DNA of 38,241 nt, from contig NZ_JARYTI010000045.1 of assembly GCF_029911635.1 (NCBI RefSeq), positions 1-38,241 on the forward strand, written 5' to 3'. Each line of letters starts with the position of its first letter. The first letter of the stretch is position 1. The notes under the pieces are model-generated. The model made no database searches and was not told where the DNA came from. It was given only the letters and a program-made list of their open reading frames with translations. This stretch comes from Sphingomonas sp. AR_OL41 (lineage in GTDB: Bacteria; Pseudomonadota; Alphaproteobacteria; Sphingomonadales; Sphingomonadaceae). A program made the position numbers and the translations under genes. Shown piece after piece: positions 16,683-25,241 of the stretch.

Positions 16683-17294
16683 TCAGGGGTGGATCGAGGA
16701 GAAGACGATCTCGGCGAAGCCCGCCTTCGTGGCCTCGCGGTTCCAGTCGCGCTGCAGTTCGCAGGCGAGCTGGATCCAGGTGATCGGTCTCGCGCCGGCC
16801 TGGACGATCCGCTCCAGCCCCGCGCGGTGCGCGGTCAGCGATGTGCCACCAACGGCATCGACGACGGGATAGACGTCGAAGCCCTCGCGCATCGCGTCGA
16901 GCGCAGGAAAGGCGAGGCAGACCTCGGTCCACAGCGCGACCATGATCAGCTTGCGGCGGCCCGTCGCCTTGACCGCCGCGACGAAGTCCGCGTCCTCCCA
17001 GGCGTTGATCGATGTCCGGTCGATCGCCACGACGTCGCCCAGCACGTCGGTCAGTTGATGGATCGTGGGCGCGTTGAGGCCGGTCGTGACGTTGACGGTC
17101 GAAAGCACCACCGGCAGCTTGTAGAGCGTGGCAGCCCGGGCGACCGCGACGACGTTGGCGATCAACTCGCGACGCTCCATCGAGACGATCGAGGCGACCT
17201 GGACCGGCTGAAAGTCGATGATCACCAGCGCCGCATTTTGCGGTGCGAGCAGCGCGTCGGCGATCGGATCACGGATAATGCTGGGGGAGGCCAT
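16683..17294 (-). CDS. isochorismatase-family cysteine hydrolase (YcaC-like)
   Basis: This 203-residue cytoplasmic enzyme has no signal peptide. The family features are the N-terminal Asp27 in LVIIDFQ, the INAWEDADFVAAVKATGRRKLIMVALWTEVCLAFPAL region (split here by motif) with nucleophile Cys126, and the GGTS loop. The family hydrolyses amides and related bonds through Asp, Lys and Cys; the exact Lys position was not resolved by eye. Two of its operon partners are secreted hydrolases and one is a secreted cupin, so its cytoplasmic location suggests it works on an imported or diffusing product. It starts 11 bp after the cupin stop, with GAAAGG as ribosome binding site. Confidence 0.85.
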   Translation of the reverse strand: MASPSIIRDPIADALLAPQNAALVIIDFQPVQVASIVSMERRELIANVVAVARAATLYKLPVVLSTVNVTTGLNAPTIHQLTDVLGDVVAIDRTSINAWEDADFVAAVKATGRRKLIMVALWTEVCLAFPALDAMREGFDVYPVVDAVGGTSLTAHRAGLERIVQAGARPITWIQLACELQRDWNREATKAGFAEIVFSSIHP

Positions 17295-17305
17295 GGCGAA
17301 ACCTT

Positions 17306-17773
17306 TCAGGGGGCGGCGGTGTAGCGTGTGTCGGTCGGGCCTTGCCCGGTGATGTAGACCACTGCCGGCTCGTCGCCGGTCATCGCGAAGTGCGGCGCAT
17401 CGGCAGGCTCGGTGTAGAAGCTGCCGGGCGGCAGCGGCTTGAGCTTCGCTGCGTCCGCCGTTGCGCCATAACCGAAGAACCACCTGCCGCTGACCACGAC
17501 CGCGCTGCGATCGTCGCGGTGGGTATGCGCGGCGATCCTGGTGTGGGGCGGCACGCGGATCTCGATCGTGTAGGGGCCCTCAACGGTCGGATCGCCATAA
17601 AGAACGGTCGTATGGATTCCCGCGACGCCCGATGTACCGGGTCCGGCCCCCGTCTCGGCGAGCGCGGCGATGTCGGCTGGCGACAGACGTGTCGGCCGCG
17701 TCTCGGCCGTTGCGGCCGTGGCGAGCGACAGGACCGCCGCGAGCGCCGCGGCGCAGCCGATGCGGCCGATCAT
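17306..17773 (-). CDS. secreted cupin-domain protein
   Basis: The 155-residue protein has a signal peptide (about 1-23, ending TATAE) and a single cupin fold. The metal motif is IAAHTHRDDRSAVVVSG (His-x-His and downstream acidic residue), and PADAPHFAMTG supplies the second-motif His. Cupins of this type are small metal-binding enzymes or sensors; the reaction is unknown. The ATG overlaps the stop of the preceding hydrolase (ATGA), so the two are translationally coupled. The frame is open far upstream, but this start gives a clean signal peptide. Confidence 0.85.
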   Translation of the reverse strand: MIGRIGCAAALAAVLSLATAATAETRPTRLSPADIAALAETGAGPGTSGVAGIHTTVLYGDPTVEGPYTIEIRVPPHTRIAAHTHRDDRSAVVVSGRWFFGYGATADAAKLKPLPPGSFYTEPADAPHFAMTGDEPAVVYITGQGPTDTRYTAAP

Positions 17774-18687
17774 CGCCCGCTGTCCAGAAAGGTCACCACG
17801 CGGGCGACGGTGGCCTTGGGGTTCTCCTCCATGATCCAGTGCCCCGAGTCGGGGATCACGCCTTCGGTCACGTTGGTTGCGGCGGCGCGCATGACCGTCG
17901 CCATCATCGGCCCGAACGACTTCTCGCCGCCGAGCGCGAGGAGCGGCATCGTCAGCTTGTTGCCGGCCGCCAGCCAGGCGCGATTGTCGGCGGCGTCGCG
18001 ATCGAAGGCGGCGAACTGCGCGAAGCCCGAGTGCATTGCGCCGGGGCGAGCGTAGAGCGCGGCATAATGCTGGCGCGATGCCTCGTCGAAGCGCGCCGGG
18101 TTCGCGGAGAACTCGTTCCAGAAGCGGTCGAGATAGATGCGCTCGCGCCCCGCGACGAGCCGCTCCATATCCGGCCCGCCGAAGCGGAAGTGCCACAGCA
18201 GCGGGTTCTTCAGGATCTCGTCCCATGGGCCGACGCCGGGCACGGGGGCATCGATCAGCACGAGCCGTCCGATCCGGCCGGGCTGCTGCGTGGCGAGCGC
18301 GAAGGCGACCATGTTGCCGATATCGTGCGCGACAACATCATAATGTTCGATGCCGAGCGCGGCGAGCACCGCCTGCATGTCGCGGCCCTGGGTCATCTTG
18401 TCGAAACCGTCCGCCGGATGCGACGAAAGCCCCATGCCGCGCAAATCGGGCACGATGACGGTGTGATTGTCCTGCAGCGCCGCCGCTAGCGGCGCCCACA
18501 TGTCACCCGTTTCGCCATAGCCGTGCAGCAACAGCACGGCCGGGCCCTTGCCGCCGACGCGCAGATGGAGCGTGACGCCGTTCGCGGTGATGTCGCGCGA
18601 CTGGAAGTGCGCCGGGAACGGCGGAACCTCGGCCGCGACAGGCACTGCAAGGCAAAGCGCGGTTGCTGCGAGAATGGATTTGAACAT
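17770..18687 (-). CDS. secreted alpha/beta hydrolase, epoxide-hydrolase/dehalogenase-like
   Basis: The 305-residue protein has a signal peptide (about 1-19, ending PVAA) and the layout of the epoxide hydrolase/haloalkane dehalogenase branch. It has the HGYGETGDMW oxyanion segment and PDLRGMGLSS. The nucleophile position carries Asp122 in VVAHDIGNMV instead of Ser, and His283 lies in PDSGHWIMEENP. An Asp nucleophile implies attack on an epoxide or a carbon-halogen bond, though some members act on esters. It is the first gene of the four-gene operon, with AAGGAGA as ribosome binding site and the shared 34-bp element about 75-110 bp upstream. Confidence 0.87.
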   Translation of the reverse strand: MFKSILAATALCLAVPVAAEVPPFPAHFQSRDITANGVTLHLRVGGKGPAVLLLHGYGETGDMWAPLAAALQDNHTVIVPDLRGMGLSSHPADGFDKMTQGRDMQAVLAALGIEHYDVVAHDIGNMVAFALATQQPGRIGRLVLIDAPVPGVGPWDEILKNPLLWHFRFGGPDMERLVAGRERIYLDRFWNEFSANPARFDEASRQHYAALYARPGAMHSGFAQFAAFDRDAADNRAWLAAGNKLTMPLLALGGEKSFGPMMATVMRAAATNVTEGVIPDSGHWIMEENPKATVARVVTFLDSGR

Positions 18688-18762
18688 TGCTTCTCCTTTG
18701 GGCCGCGAAGGCCCCGGTCGTTACGCTTTCCATCGTCGCCGCGTGGCGGCGCGCCCTCAATC

Positions 18763-18796
18763 CCAGGCCGGGTCGGCGGCGCTACCCGAACGGGTA
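18763..18796 (-). promoter_or_regulatory. shared 34-bp operator-like element upstream of the hydrolase operon
   Basis: It contains CCAGGCCGGGT and, 21 bp after its first base, the perfect inverted repeat TACCCG-AA-CGGGTA (18783-18796). The same parts at the same spacing occur at 20004-20037 before the MFS gene, with 27 of 34 positions identical. It lies just after the MFS stop codon and 76-109 bp upstream of the hydrolase start, in the same orientation relative to its gene as the other copy. Confidence 0.65.
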
Positions 18797-18799
18797 AAT

Positions 18800-19963
18800 C
18801 TACGCCGGGTCGGTCGAACGGCGCTTCCGGCCGGACCCGAGCAGCACGATCAGCAGGCCGATCGCCGAGGTCCCCGCGCCGGCGAGCGCGACCGCCGGGT
18901 AGCCGAACCCGGCGGCGATCACGGCCCCGCCGAGCGCGGCACCCAGGGCATTGCCGAGATTGAACGCACCGATGTTGACCGACGCCGCGAGATTGGGCGC
19001 GGCCGCCGCGGCCGTCATCACCCGCATCTGCAACGGGGGCACCAAGGCGAAACTCGCGATACCCCACAGGAAGATGAGCAGTGCGCTGCTCCACGCATCG
19101 CGCATCGTGAAGGCAAAGATGGCGAGAACAGCCGACAGGCCCGCCAGCGTCACCGCGAGCGTCAGATCGACCGATCGGTCGGCGAACCTGCCGCCCAGCC
19201 AGTTGCCGACGGTGAGGCCCGCGCCATAGGTCACCAGCATCGCGGTCACCCATCCGCTCGACGCATGCGTCTCGTCACGCAGGATCGCGGCGATGTAGGT
19301 AAAGACGGTGAACATCGCGCTCGAACCGATCACGGTCAGACCGAACGCGCCGAGCACGGTGCCGCGCATCAGCACGCGAAGCTCGGCGCTGAGATTGCCA
19401 CCGCCAGGGGCAGGGAGCAGCGGCAGCGTCGATCGCAGCGCGGCCATCGTGACGACGCCGAGCCCGGCGATTCCCCAGAAGGACATGCGCCACCCGAGAT
19501 GATCGCCCGCCCAGGCGGCGAGCGGCACGCCGATGACATTGGCGATGGTCAATCCCATGAACATCGTCGCGACGGCCCGAGCGCGCCGGCCGGGCGCGAC
19601 GAGGCTCGCGGCGACGACCGACCCCACCCCGAAAAAGGTGCCGTGGTTCAACGAGGTGAGGATTCGGGCGGCCATCAGCATGGCGTAATTTCCCGACATC
19701 GCGGCGAGCAGGTTCCCGAGCGTGAAGATCGCCGCGAGCGAGATCAGCAGCGTGCGACGCGCCCATCGTCGCGTCGTCAGCGTCATGAGCGGCACGCCGG
19801 CGAGGACACCGAGCGCATAGGCGCTGACGAGAAGGCCCGCCGTCGGGATCGAGACGCCCAGATCGTGCGCGATGACCGGGAGCAACCCCATCGGCGCGAA
19901 CTCGGTGACGCCAATCCCGAAGGCGCCTGTCGCGAGCGCGATCAATCCCAGGTTGCGTTTCAT
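18800..19963 (-). CDS. MFS transporter, DHA1-type drug/sugar efflux
   Basis: The 387-residue membrane protein has about twelve hydrophobic helices and the DHA1 signatures: FGIGVTEFAPMGLLPVIA in helix 1 and the motif-A-like loop PLMTLTTRRWARRTLL after helix 2. NHGTFFGVGSVVAASLV and the loop GRRARAVATMFMGLTIANVIGVPLAAW follow. This is the AraJ/YdhP-like branch, which exports arabinose, drugs or other small molecules with proton antiport. ATG 19963 was chosen because MKRNLGLIALATGAFGIG begins the first helix; no strong ribosome binding site is seen. The shared element at 20004-20037 links it to the downstream hydrolase operon. Confidence 0.88.
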   Translation of the reverse strand: MKRNLGLIALATGAFGIGVTEFAPMGLLPVIAHDLGVSIPTAGLLVSAYALGVLAGVPLMTLTTRRWARRTLLISLAAIFTLGNLLAAMSGNYAMLMAARILTSLNHGTFFGVGSVVAASLVAPGRRARAVATMFMGLTIANVIGVPLAAWAGDHLGWRMSFWGIAGLGVVTMAALRSTLPLLPAPGGGNLSAELRVLMRGTVLGAFGLTVIGSSAMFTVFTYIAAILRDETHASSGWVTAMLVTYGAGLTVGNWLGGRFADRSVDLTLAVTLAGLSAVLAIFAFTMRDAWSSALLIFLWGIASFALVPPLQMRVMTAAAAAPNLAASVNIGAFNLGNALGAALGGAVIAAGFGYPAVALAGAGTSAIGLLIVLLGSGRKRRSTDPA

Positions 19964-20003
19964 GATGCGGCCATTGTCCGCAAAGCCTTGCCGCAGCTCA
20001 ATA

Positions 20004-20037
20004 CCAGGCCGGGTAGCCAGGACGACCCGAGCGGGTA
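20004..20037 (-). promoter_or_regulatory. shared 34-bp operator-like element upstream of the MFS gene
   Basis: This is the second copy of the element at 18763-18796: CCAGGCCGGGT, then ACCCG-AG-CGGGT with the same 21-bp offset. It lies 41-74 bp upstream of the MFS start, where a repressor or activator site is expected. Confidence 0.65.
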
Positions 20038-20432
20038 GCAACACCGTCGCGACCTTCGCTGTGTCGCAGCGTTCGATCGTCCGGTCCGGTTCTCCGCCCG
20101 TGTTCCGGCCGCATATCTGAAGCTCCACTACGCATCATGGTCGATGCCGAGCCGGTCGACGTGCCGAGCCTTGGCGGTCGTTTCTGGAACCGAGGCTTTG
20201 GCCGTGTCCGCCACAAGGGACAAGCGCGCCCGTGCCAGCTCTGGTCAGCGCGACGCCTGAGCCTTCGCCACAAGCGACAAGAGCGTTGTAGCGGCGGACT
20301 GTCAGGCCAATTACGGTCGCAGCGGGTAAGGCCATCGCCGTGACAGGTGAACAATTTGTCGGATCTTCAAGGCGTCGCCAGTGGCAGATAACCCTTGCGC
20401 CGTCGCAGCTTATCGTAACCATGAATTCGATC
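20038..20432. other. intergenic region without a supported gene
   Basis: These 395 bp separate the minus-strand MFS gene from the plus-strand TonB-receptor gene. Short open frames exist on both strands but lack family motifs and good starts. The region holds a two-copy 20-bp repeat (20209-20285) and becomes AT-richer towards the receptor promoter. I see no RNA gene. Confidence 0.5.
20209..20285. repeat. two-copy imperfect 20-bp direct repeat
   Basis: CGCCACAAGGGACAAGCGCG (20209-20228) and CGCCACAAGCGACAAGAGCG (20266-20285) differ at two positions and are 57 bp apart. Function unknown; possibly the remnant of a longer duplication. Confidence 0.45.
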
Positions 20433-20446
20433 GATGATTCATCATC
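20433..20446. promoter_or_regulatory. GATGAT-TC-ATCATC inverted repeat in the receptor promoter region
   Basis: A perfect 6+2+6 palindrome lies in a locally AT-rich stretch about 95 bp upstream of the TonB-receptor start. It could be a second operator; its symmetry is the only evidence. Confidence 0.35.
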
Positions 20447-20486
20447 AATTCAATTCATTTTACCAATTCACCGGTTGGTTTAGCTA

Positions 20487-20499
20487 TTGGTCAGACCAA
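20487..20499. promoter_or_regulatory. FadR/GntR-type operator TTGGTCAGACCAA
   Basis: This perfect 13-bp palindrome fits the TGGTCnGACCA consensus of FadR-subfamily GntR regulators. It ends 39 bp before the receptor ATG, so it probably overlaps the promoter or early transcript. No GntR gene lies in the window, so the regulator is elsewhere. Confidence 0.6.
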
Positions 20500-20538
20500 A
20501 ATGGCCGGCAATGCATGGCCAAGGGAGAGGGACGACTC

Positions 20539-23517
20539 ATGCGCCAGCATTTTATGGCATCCGAACATTTTGCCGCTAATTCGGCGACGACCGGTCTGAC
20601 CCGCAAGGTTCTGCTGCTCGCCAGCGTCGTGTCCGTGCTTGCCGCCTTGCCGGCATTCGCGCAGCAGGCGCCCGCCAGCAACGCGCAGGTCGCGGCGAGC
20701 CCCGCGCCGCAAGCGGCTGAGGGCAACGCCCCCGAGGGCGGGGATGTCGTAGTGACCGCCACCCGCCTGTCGCGCGATGGTTATACCGCGCCGACCCCCA
20801 CCACCGTGGTCGGGCAGGAATTCGTCGAGCAACGCGCGATCACCAATATCGGCGATGCGCTCAACAAGGTGCCGGCATTCCGCGCGGCGGTTTCGCCGAG
20901 CGCGGGTGGCCTGGGCAATACCGGTGCGTTTCTCGCCGATCTGCGCGGGCTTGGCCCGACGCGCACGCTCGTGCTGCTCGATCGCGGGCGTTTGCCGCAG
21001 ACGATCATCCCCGGTGTGACCACCTCGGCGGGCACGACCGATCTGAACGTCATCCCGACCGTGCTGGTCCGCAACAGCGACGTCGTGACCGGCGGCGCCT
21101 CGGCAGCTTACGGTTCGGACGCCGTCGCCGGCGTGATCAACTTCCAGACCGACGACCATTTCGTCGGCGTCAAGGGCTCGTTCCAATATGGCGAGACCCG
21201 CTACCATGACGCGAAGAACAAGCATGCCACGCTGGCGGCCGGAACGACCTTTGCGGACGGACGCGGGCATATCGTCGCCGGGTTCGAATATAATGACGAT
21301 GGCGGTACGGCCTATTACAACACCGCGCGGGCCTGGGGCCGTGCGGCCTGGAACGGTGCCGTCATCGCCAACCGGCCCGCGGGTACGCCCAGCACCGTGC
21401 TTGGCCCCAATGGCAATTATTTCGGCACCGGCACCAGCGGCGGGCTGATCCTGACGGCAGGGGCGCTCAAGGGCCTGGCCTTCGTGCCGACCACCGGCGG
21501 CGGCGTGACCACCACGACCTTCGCGCCCGGCCTCAGCAACCTGACCGCCAGCCTCGATTTCTTCACGCCGGCCGCGCTTGCCGCCAATGTTGCGGCGGGC
21601 ATCAACAACCTCAACACCCAGCAACTGCGCCCGGCGCAGACGCGCTACAATGCGATGGGCAAGCTCTCCTTCGACGTGAGCGATCACCTCACGGTCTATG
21701 TCGAACCGCTCTACTCGAACGTCACCACCACCGGGATCATCCTGATCCGCCGCGACGGCGCCGGCGCGGGGCCGGCACTGACGATCGCCAAGGACAATGC
21801 CTATCTCGCCCAGGCGCTCACCCCGGCGCAGTTGGCGCTGGTCCCGGCCGGCGGCCTGTCGGTCGGCTATACCGGCGAGGGCTTCGGGCCCAATGTCCGC
21901 GAAATTCACAACGAGCTGATCCGCATCCAGACCGGCGCAAAGGGCAGCTTCGGCGGATCGTGGAAGTGGGACCTGTCGTACCTGTACGGCCAGAACACCT
22001 CGAACGTGAAGATTACCAACAATTTCAACAACACCAACTTCCGCAACGCGCTCGATGCGGTGAATGTCGGCGGGCAGATCGTGTGCCGCAGCGCGGCCGC
22101 CACCGCCGCGGGTTGCGTGCCGATCAACATCCTGGGTTCGCCCAACGTGTCGAGTGCGGCCGCCAGCTACATCCTCGGTACCGCGACGGGTTCGGGCAAG
22201 ACCGTGCTTAACGACGTGGCGGCCAACCTGCAGGGCGAGCCCTTCTCGACCTGGGCCGGGCCGGTTTCGGTCGGCGTCGGCGCGGAATATCGCACGGAAT
22301 CGATCAGACTCGTGAGCGATCCCCTGTCCCAATCGAGCACCTGGTTGACAGGCGCGGGCGCTGCGCTGCCGACGGTCAGCCAGAACGTCAAGGAAGCCTA
22401 TATCGAGACGATCGTGCCGCTGCTGCGCGATGCCCCGTTTGCCAAAAAAGTGGAGTTCAACGGCGCCGCGCGCGTGACCGATTACAGCACCTCGGGCAGC
22501 GTCACGACGTGGAAGGCCGGGCTTACCTGGGAAGTGACCGACGGGCTGATGTTCCGCTCGACCCGTTCGCGCGACATTCGTGCGCCCAACCTGATCGAAC
22601 TCTACACGCCGCAAAGCCAGTCGCTGCCGCTGCCGACCGATCCGCGGCCGGGCGTGGCACGGCCGACCAACAATGCCGGCTTCCTGGTCGGCGGCAACCC
22701 CAACCTCAAGCCCGAACGCTCGACCACCCAGACGGTGGGCGTCGCCTACCAGCCGAGCTTCTTCCGCAAGCTGCGCCTGTCGGTCGATTACTATAATATC
22801 CAGATCAAGGGCGCGATCACCTCGACCAGCACGCAAGGCGTGGTCAACAACTGCTTCATCGGCGGCGTCTATACCGGCAACTCGTTCTGCTCGCTGATCA
22901 GTTTTGCCAATAACGATACCGCTGCGGGCCAGATCACCGGCGTGCAGGGGGTGACGTCCAACGTCGCCGAGTTCAGGACGCGCGGCCTCGACTTCCAGGC
23001 CAGTTACCGCCAGCGGCTCGATGAGATCGGGCTCAAGGGGGTGCTGTCGGTCAATGTGCTCGCCACGCATGTGCTGACCTTCAAGTCATCGACCGATGTC
23101 TCGACGCTGTTCCCCAATGGCATCGACCGCGCCGGGCAGACGGGTGCGGCCTTTGGCGGGCCTGCCGGGCTGCCCAAATGGCTGGTCAACACCACGATCG
23201 ACTATGAAATCGGCGGTGTCGGCGTGAACGCCAACGTCCGCTACGTCTCGCCTTCCTTCCAGAATAACGGCCAGTACGGGCCGGACCAGGCGGGCTATGA
23301 TACGACGCAGGCCACCAGCATCAGCAACAATCACATCTCGGCGGTCGCCTATCTCGATATGGGCTTGCGCTATAATTTCGGCCCCGACCGGCGCTTCCAG
23401 GTCTTCTTCAACGTCGACAATCTGTTCGACCGCGATCCGCCGCTGCCCGCCAACGGCACGGCCTATTATGATCTGCTCGGCCGGACCTACAAGGGCGGCG
23501 TGCGCTTCAAGTTCTGA
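20539..23517 (+). CDS. TonB-dependent outer-membrane receptor
   Basis: This 992-residue receptor has a long N-region and a signal peptide ending LPAFAQQ. The plug domain begins VVVTATRLSRDGYTAPTPTTVV, continues through NIGDALNKVPAFR and LRGLGPTRTLVLLDRGR, and ends GGASAAYGSDAVAGVINF. A large 22-strand-type barrel closes with FNVDNLFDRDPP and a C-terminal Phe (GGVRFKF). Such receptors import ligands using TonB-ExbBD energy. The adjacent esterase and GH2 genes suggest an oligosaccharide or glycoside ligand. ATG 20539 follows AGGGAGAGGGA; upstream in-frame starts lack a ribosome binding site. It has no N-terminal signalling extension, so it is not an anti-sigma type receptor. Confidence 0.95.
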   Translation: MRQHFMASEHFAANSATTGLTRKVLLLASVVSVLAALPAFAQQAPASNAQVAASPAPQAAEGNAPEGGDVVVTATRLSRDGYTAPTPTTVVGQEFVEQRAITNIGDALNKVPAFRAAVSPSAGGLGNTGAFLADLRGLGPTRTLVLLDRGRLPQTIIPGVTTSAGTTDLNVIPTVLVRNSDVVTGGASAAYGSDAVAGVINFQTDDHFVGVKGSFQYGETRYHDAKNKHATLAAGTTFADGRGHIVAGFEYNDDGGTAYYNTARAWGRAAWNGAVIANRPAGTPSTVLGPNGNYFGTGTSGGLILTAGALKGLAFVPTTGGGVTTTTFAPGLSNLTASLDFFTPAALAANVAAGINNLNTQQLRPAQTRYNAMGKLSFDVSDHLTVYVEPLYSNVTTTGIILIRRDGAGAGPALTIAKDNAYLAQALTPAQLALVPAGGLSVGYTGEGFGPNVREIHNELIRIQTGAKGSFGGSWKWDLSYLYGQNTSNVKITNNFNNTNFRNALDAVNVGGQIVCRSAAATAAGCVPINILGSPNVSSAAASYILGTATGSGKTVLNDVAANLQGEPFSTWAGPVSVGVGAEYRTESIRLVSDPLSQSSTWLTGAGAALPTVSQNVKEAYIETIVPLLRDAPFAKKVEFNGAARVTDYSTSGSVTTWKAGLTWEVTDGLMFRSTRSRDIRAPNLIELYTPQSQSLPLPTDPRPGVARPTNNAGFLVGGNPNLKPERSTTQTVGVAYQPSFFRKLRLSVDYYNIQIKGAITSTSTQGVVNNCFIGGVYTGNSFCSLISFANNDTAAGQITGVQGVTSNVAEFRTRGLDFQASYRQRLDEIGLKGVLSVNVLATHVLTFKSSTDVSTLFPNGIDRAGQTGAAFGGPAGLPKWLVNTTIDYEIGGVGVNANVRYVSPSFQNNGQYGPDQAGYDTTQATSISNNHISAVAYLDMGLRYNFGPDRRFQVFFNVDNLFDRDPPLPANGTAYYDLLGRTYKGGVRFKF

Positions 23518-23570
23518 CCGGCTGCAGGCGCGGTCGGCGGGTGAAAATGCGAACGAGGATGAGGCAAACC

Positions 23571-25202
23571 ATGCGCGTAACGTCTTTGCTCATGGTGGTG
23601 AGCGCCTTGCTGGCGAGCGGCTCGGCTGTGCTCGCCGCGCCGCACCGCGCGGCCCCGGCGGTTTCTCCGTCGGCGGCCGGTGTGGTGTCGATCGACAGCG
23701 GCCGCGTCGACGGCAAGGTGCTGGCTTCGGGCGTCTCGGCCTATCTCGGCATTCCCTATGCGGCCCCGCCGGTGCGCGACTTGCGCTGGCGCGATCCGCA
23801 GCCGGTGGCGCCTTGGGCCGGGACGTACCACGCGGATCGTTTCGGCCCGCAATGCATGCAGCCGCTGCGTAACGCTCTGGCCAACCAATATTCCGGCGCC
23901 GAGATTACCAGCGAGGATTGCCTCACGCTCAACGTCTGGCGCAAGCCGGGGGTGAAGAAGGCGCCGGTGATCGTCTACATCTATGGCGGCGGCTTCTACA
24001 TCGGATCGGCGAGCATGCCGCTCTACGGTGGCGAGGCGGTGAGCCGGCAGGGTGCGGTCTTCGTCAACCTCAATTACCGCGTCGGGCCGCTCGGTTTCAT
24101 GGCGCACCCGGCCCTGTCCGCCGAATCGCCGCACAAGACCTCGGGCAATTATGGCTTTCTCGATCAGATCGCCGCGCTCAAATGGGTCCAGCGCAATATC
24201 GCCGCGTTCGGCGGCGACCCCGACAATGTCACGATCGTCGGCCAGTCGGCCGGCTCGATGTCGGTGCTGACCCTTCAGGCCAGCCCGCTCGCCAAGGGGC
24301 TGTTCCACCGTGCCGTGGGCATGAGCGGGGCATTGCTTGGTGGGCCGGTTGCGATGGCCGGGCTGGCCGATGCCGAGCAGGATGGTCTCAAGCTGCAGGA
24401 AGTGCTGAAGGCGAAGGATCTGGCACAGCTTCGCGCGATGCCCGCGGACCGTATCGTGGTGCCCCGCACGCCCAACGGCCCGAAGATCGGGCCGGTGCAG
24501 GACGGCTATCTGCTGCCCCAGCCGATCGAGACGATTTTTGCGCGCTCAGGCCAGAATGACGTGCCGTTGATGCTCGGCTTCGCGCATGACGAGGCCTTTG
24601 GTGGCCTCGGCCCGATCCGCGATCTGGCCGATTACCGTGCCAAGGTTGCGGAGCGGTACAAGGATCGCGCCGACGCGTTCCTCGCGCTTTATCCCGCAAC
24701 CACCGATGCCGAGGCACGCGCACAGGCGCGCGCCGCCGACCGCGACGGCACGATGGCGGTCAGCATGAATGACTGGGCGCTGGCGCAGAGCGCGCACGGC
24801 CGCGCGCCGGTCTTCAGCTATCAGTTCGCGCGCGCGCACTCCTATGCGCCGGGCGTGACCTTCCCCGATCTCGACCCCGCGACGGCGGGGTCGTACCATA
24901 CCTCCGAGGTGCCGTTTTTCCTCGGCACGCTCGATGCCTTCAACCAGTTCCGCCACACCCGCGACTGGACCGCGGCGGATCGGGCGTTCAGCGACGCAAT
25001 GACCGCGTCGCTGGTCGCCTTCGCCCGCACCGGAAATCCCGATACCGCGCTGCTGCACTGGCCGCGCTTCTCCGCCGACACGCAGAATCTGCTAGAACTG
25101 GGGACGACGGCCAAGATCGTCCCATGGCCGGACCAGCGCAAGTTCGCGTTCTTCCGCGCCGAAGCCCGCCCGGCCGCCACCGGCGGGGCATTGCGCGACT
25201 GA
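23571..25202 (+). CDS. secreted type B carboxylesterase
   Basis: The 543-residue protein has a signal peptide (ending AVLAAPH) and the carboxylesterase/cholinesterase fold. It has YLGIPYAAPPVRDLRW near the N-terminus, SEDCLTLNVW, the oxyanion loop YIYGGGFYIGS, and NYRVGPLGF. The nucleophile elbow is GQSAGS with Ser226; Glu341 (FAHDEAFGG) and His443 (GSYHTSEVPFF) complete the triad. It hydrolyses ester bonds, probably acyl groups on the substrate handled by this locus. It starts 53 bp after the receptor gene. ATG 23571 is preferred because GATGAGG precedes it by 6 nt and it opens the signal peptide; GTG 23541 is an alternative. Confidence 0.92.
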   Translation: MRVTSLLMVVSALLASGSAVLAAPHRAAPAVSPSAAGVVSIDSGRVDGKVLASGVSAYLGIPYAAPPVRDLRWRDPQPVAPWAGTYHADRFGPQCMQPLRNALANQYSGAEITSEDCLTLNVWRKPGVKKAPVIVYIYGGGFYIGSASMPLYGGEAVSRQGAVFVNLNYRVGPLGFMAHPALSAESPHKTSGNYGFLDQIAALKWVQRNIAAFGGDPDNVTIVGQSAGSMSVLTLQASPLAKGLFHRAVGMSGALLGGPVAMAGLADAEQDGLKLQEVLKAKDLAQLRAMPADRIVVPRTPNGPKIGPVQDGYLLPQPIETIFARSGQNDVPLMLGFAHDEAFGGLGPIRDLADYRAKVAERYKDRADAFLALYPATTDAEARAQARAADRDGTMAVSMNDWALAQSAHGRAPVFSYQFARAHSYAPGVTFPDLDPATAGSYHTSEVPFFLGTLDAFNQFRHTRDWTAADRAFSDAMTASLVAFARTGNPDTALLHWPRFSADTQNLLELGTTAKIVPWPDQRKFAFFRAEARPAATGGALRD

Positions 25203-25241
25203 TCCCGGCGGGGCACGCCGGGCATATAGAGGGAGACTCGC

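Noticed and set aside
20135..20422. A 95-codon minus-strand frame in the gap before the TonB receptor
   Set aside because: It has no motif, no good ribosome binding site and overlaps the near-repeats and the AT-rich promoter edge.
20491..23070. An 859-codon minus-strand frame opposite the TonB receptor
   Set aside because: The receptor has full plug and barrel motifs; the antisense frame has no recognisable domain or ribosome binding site.
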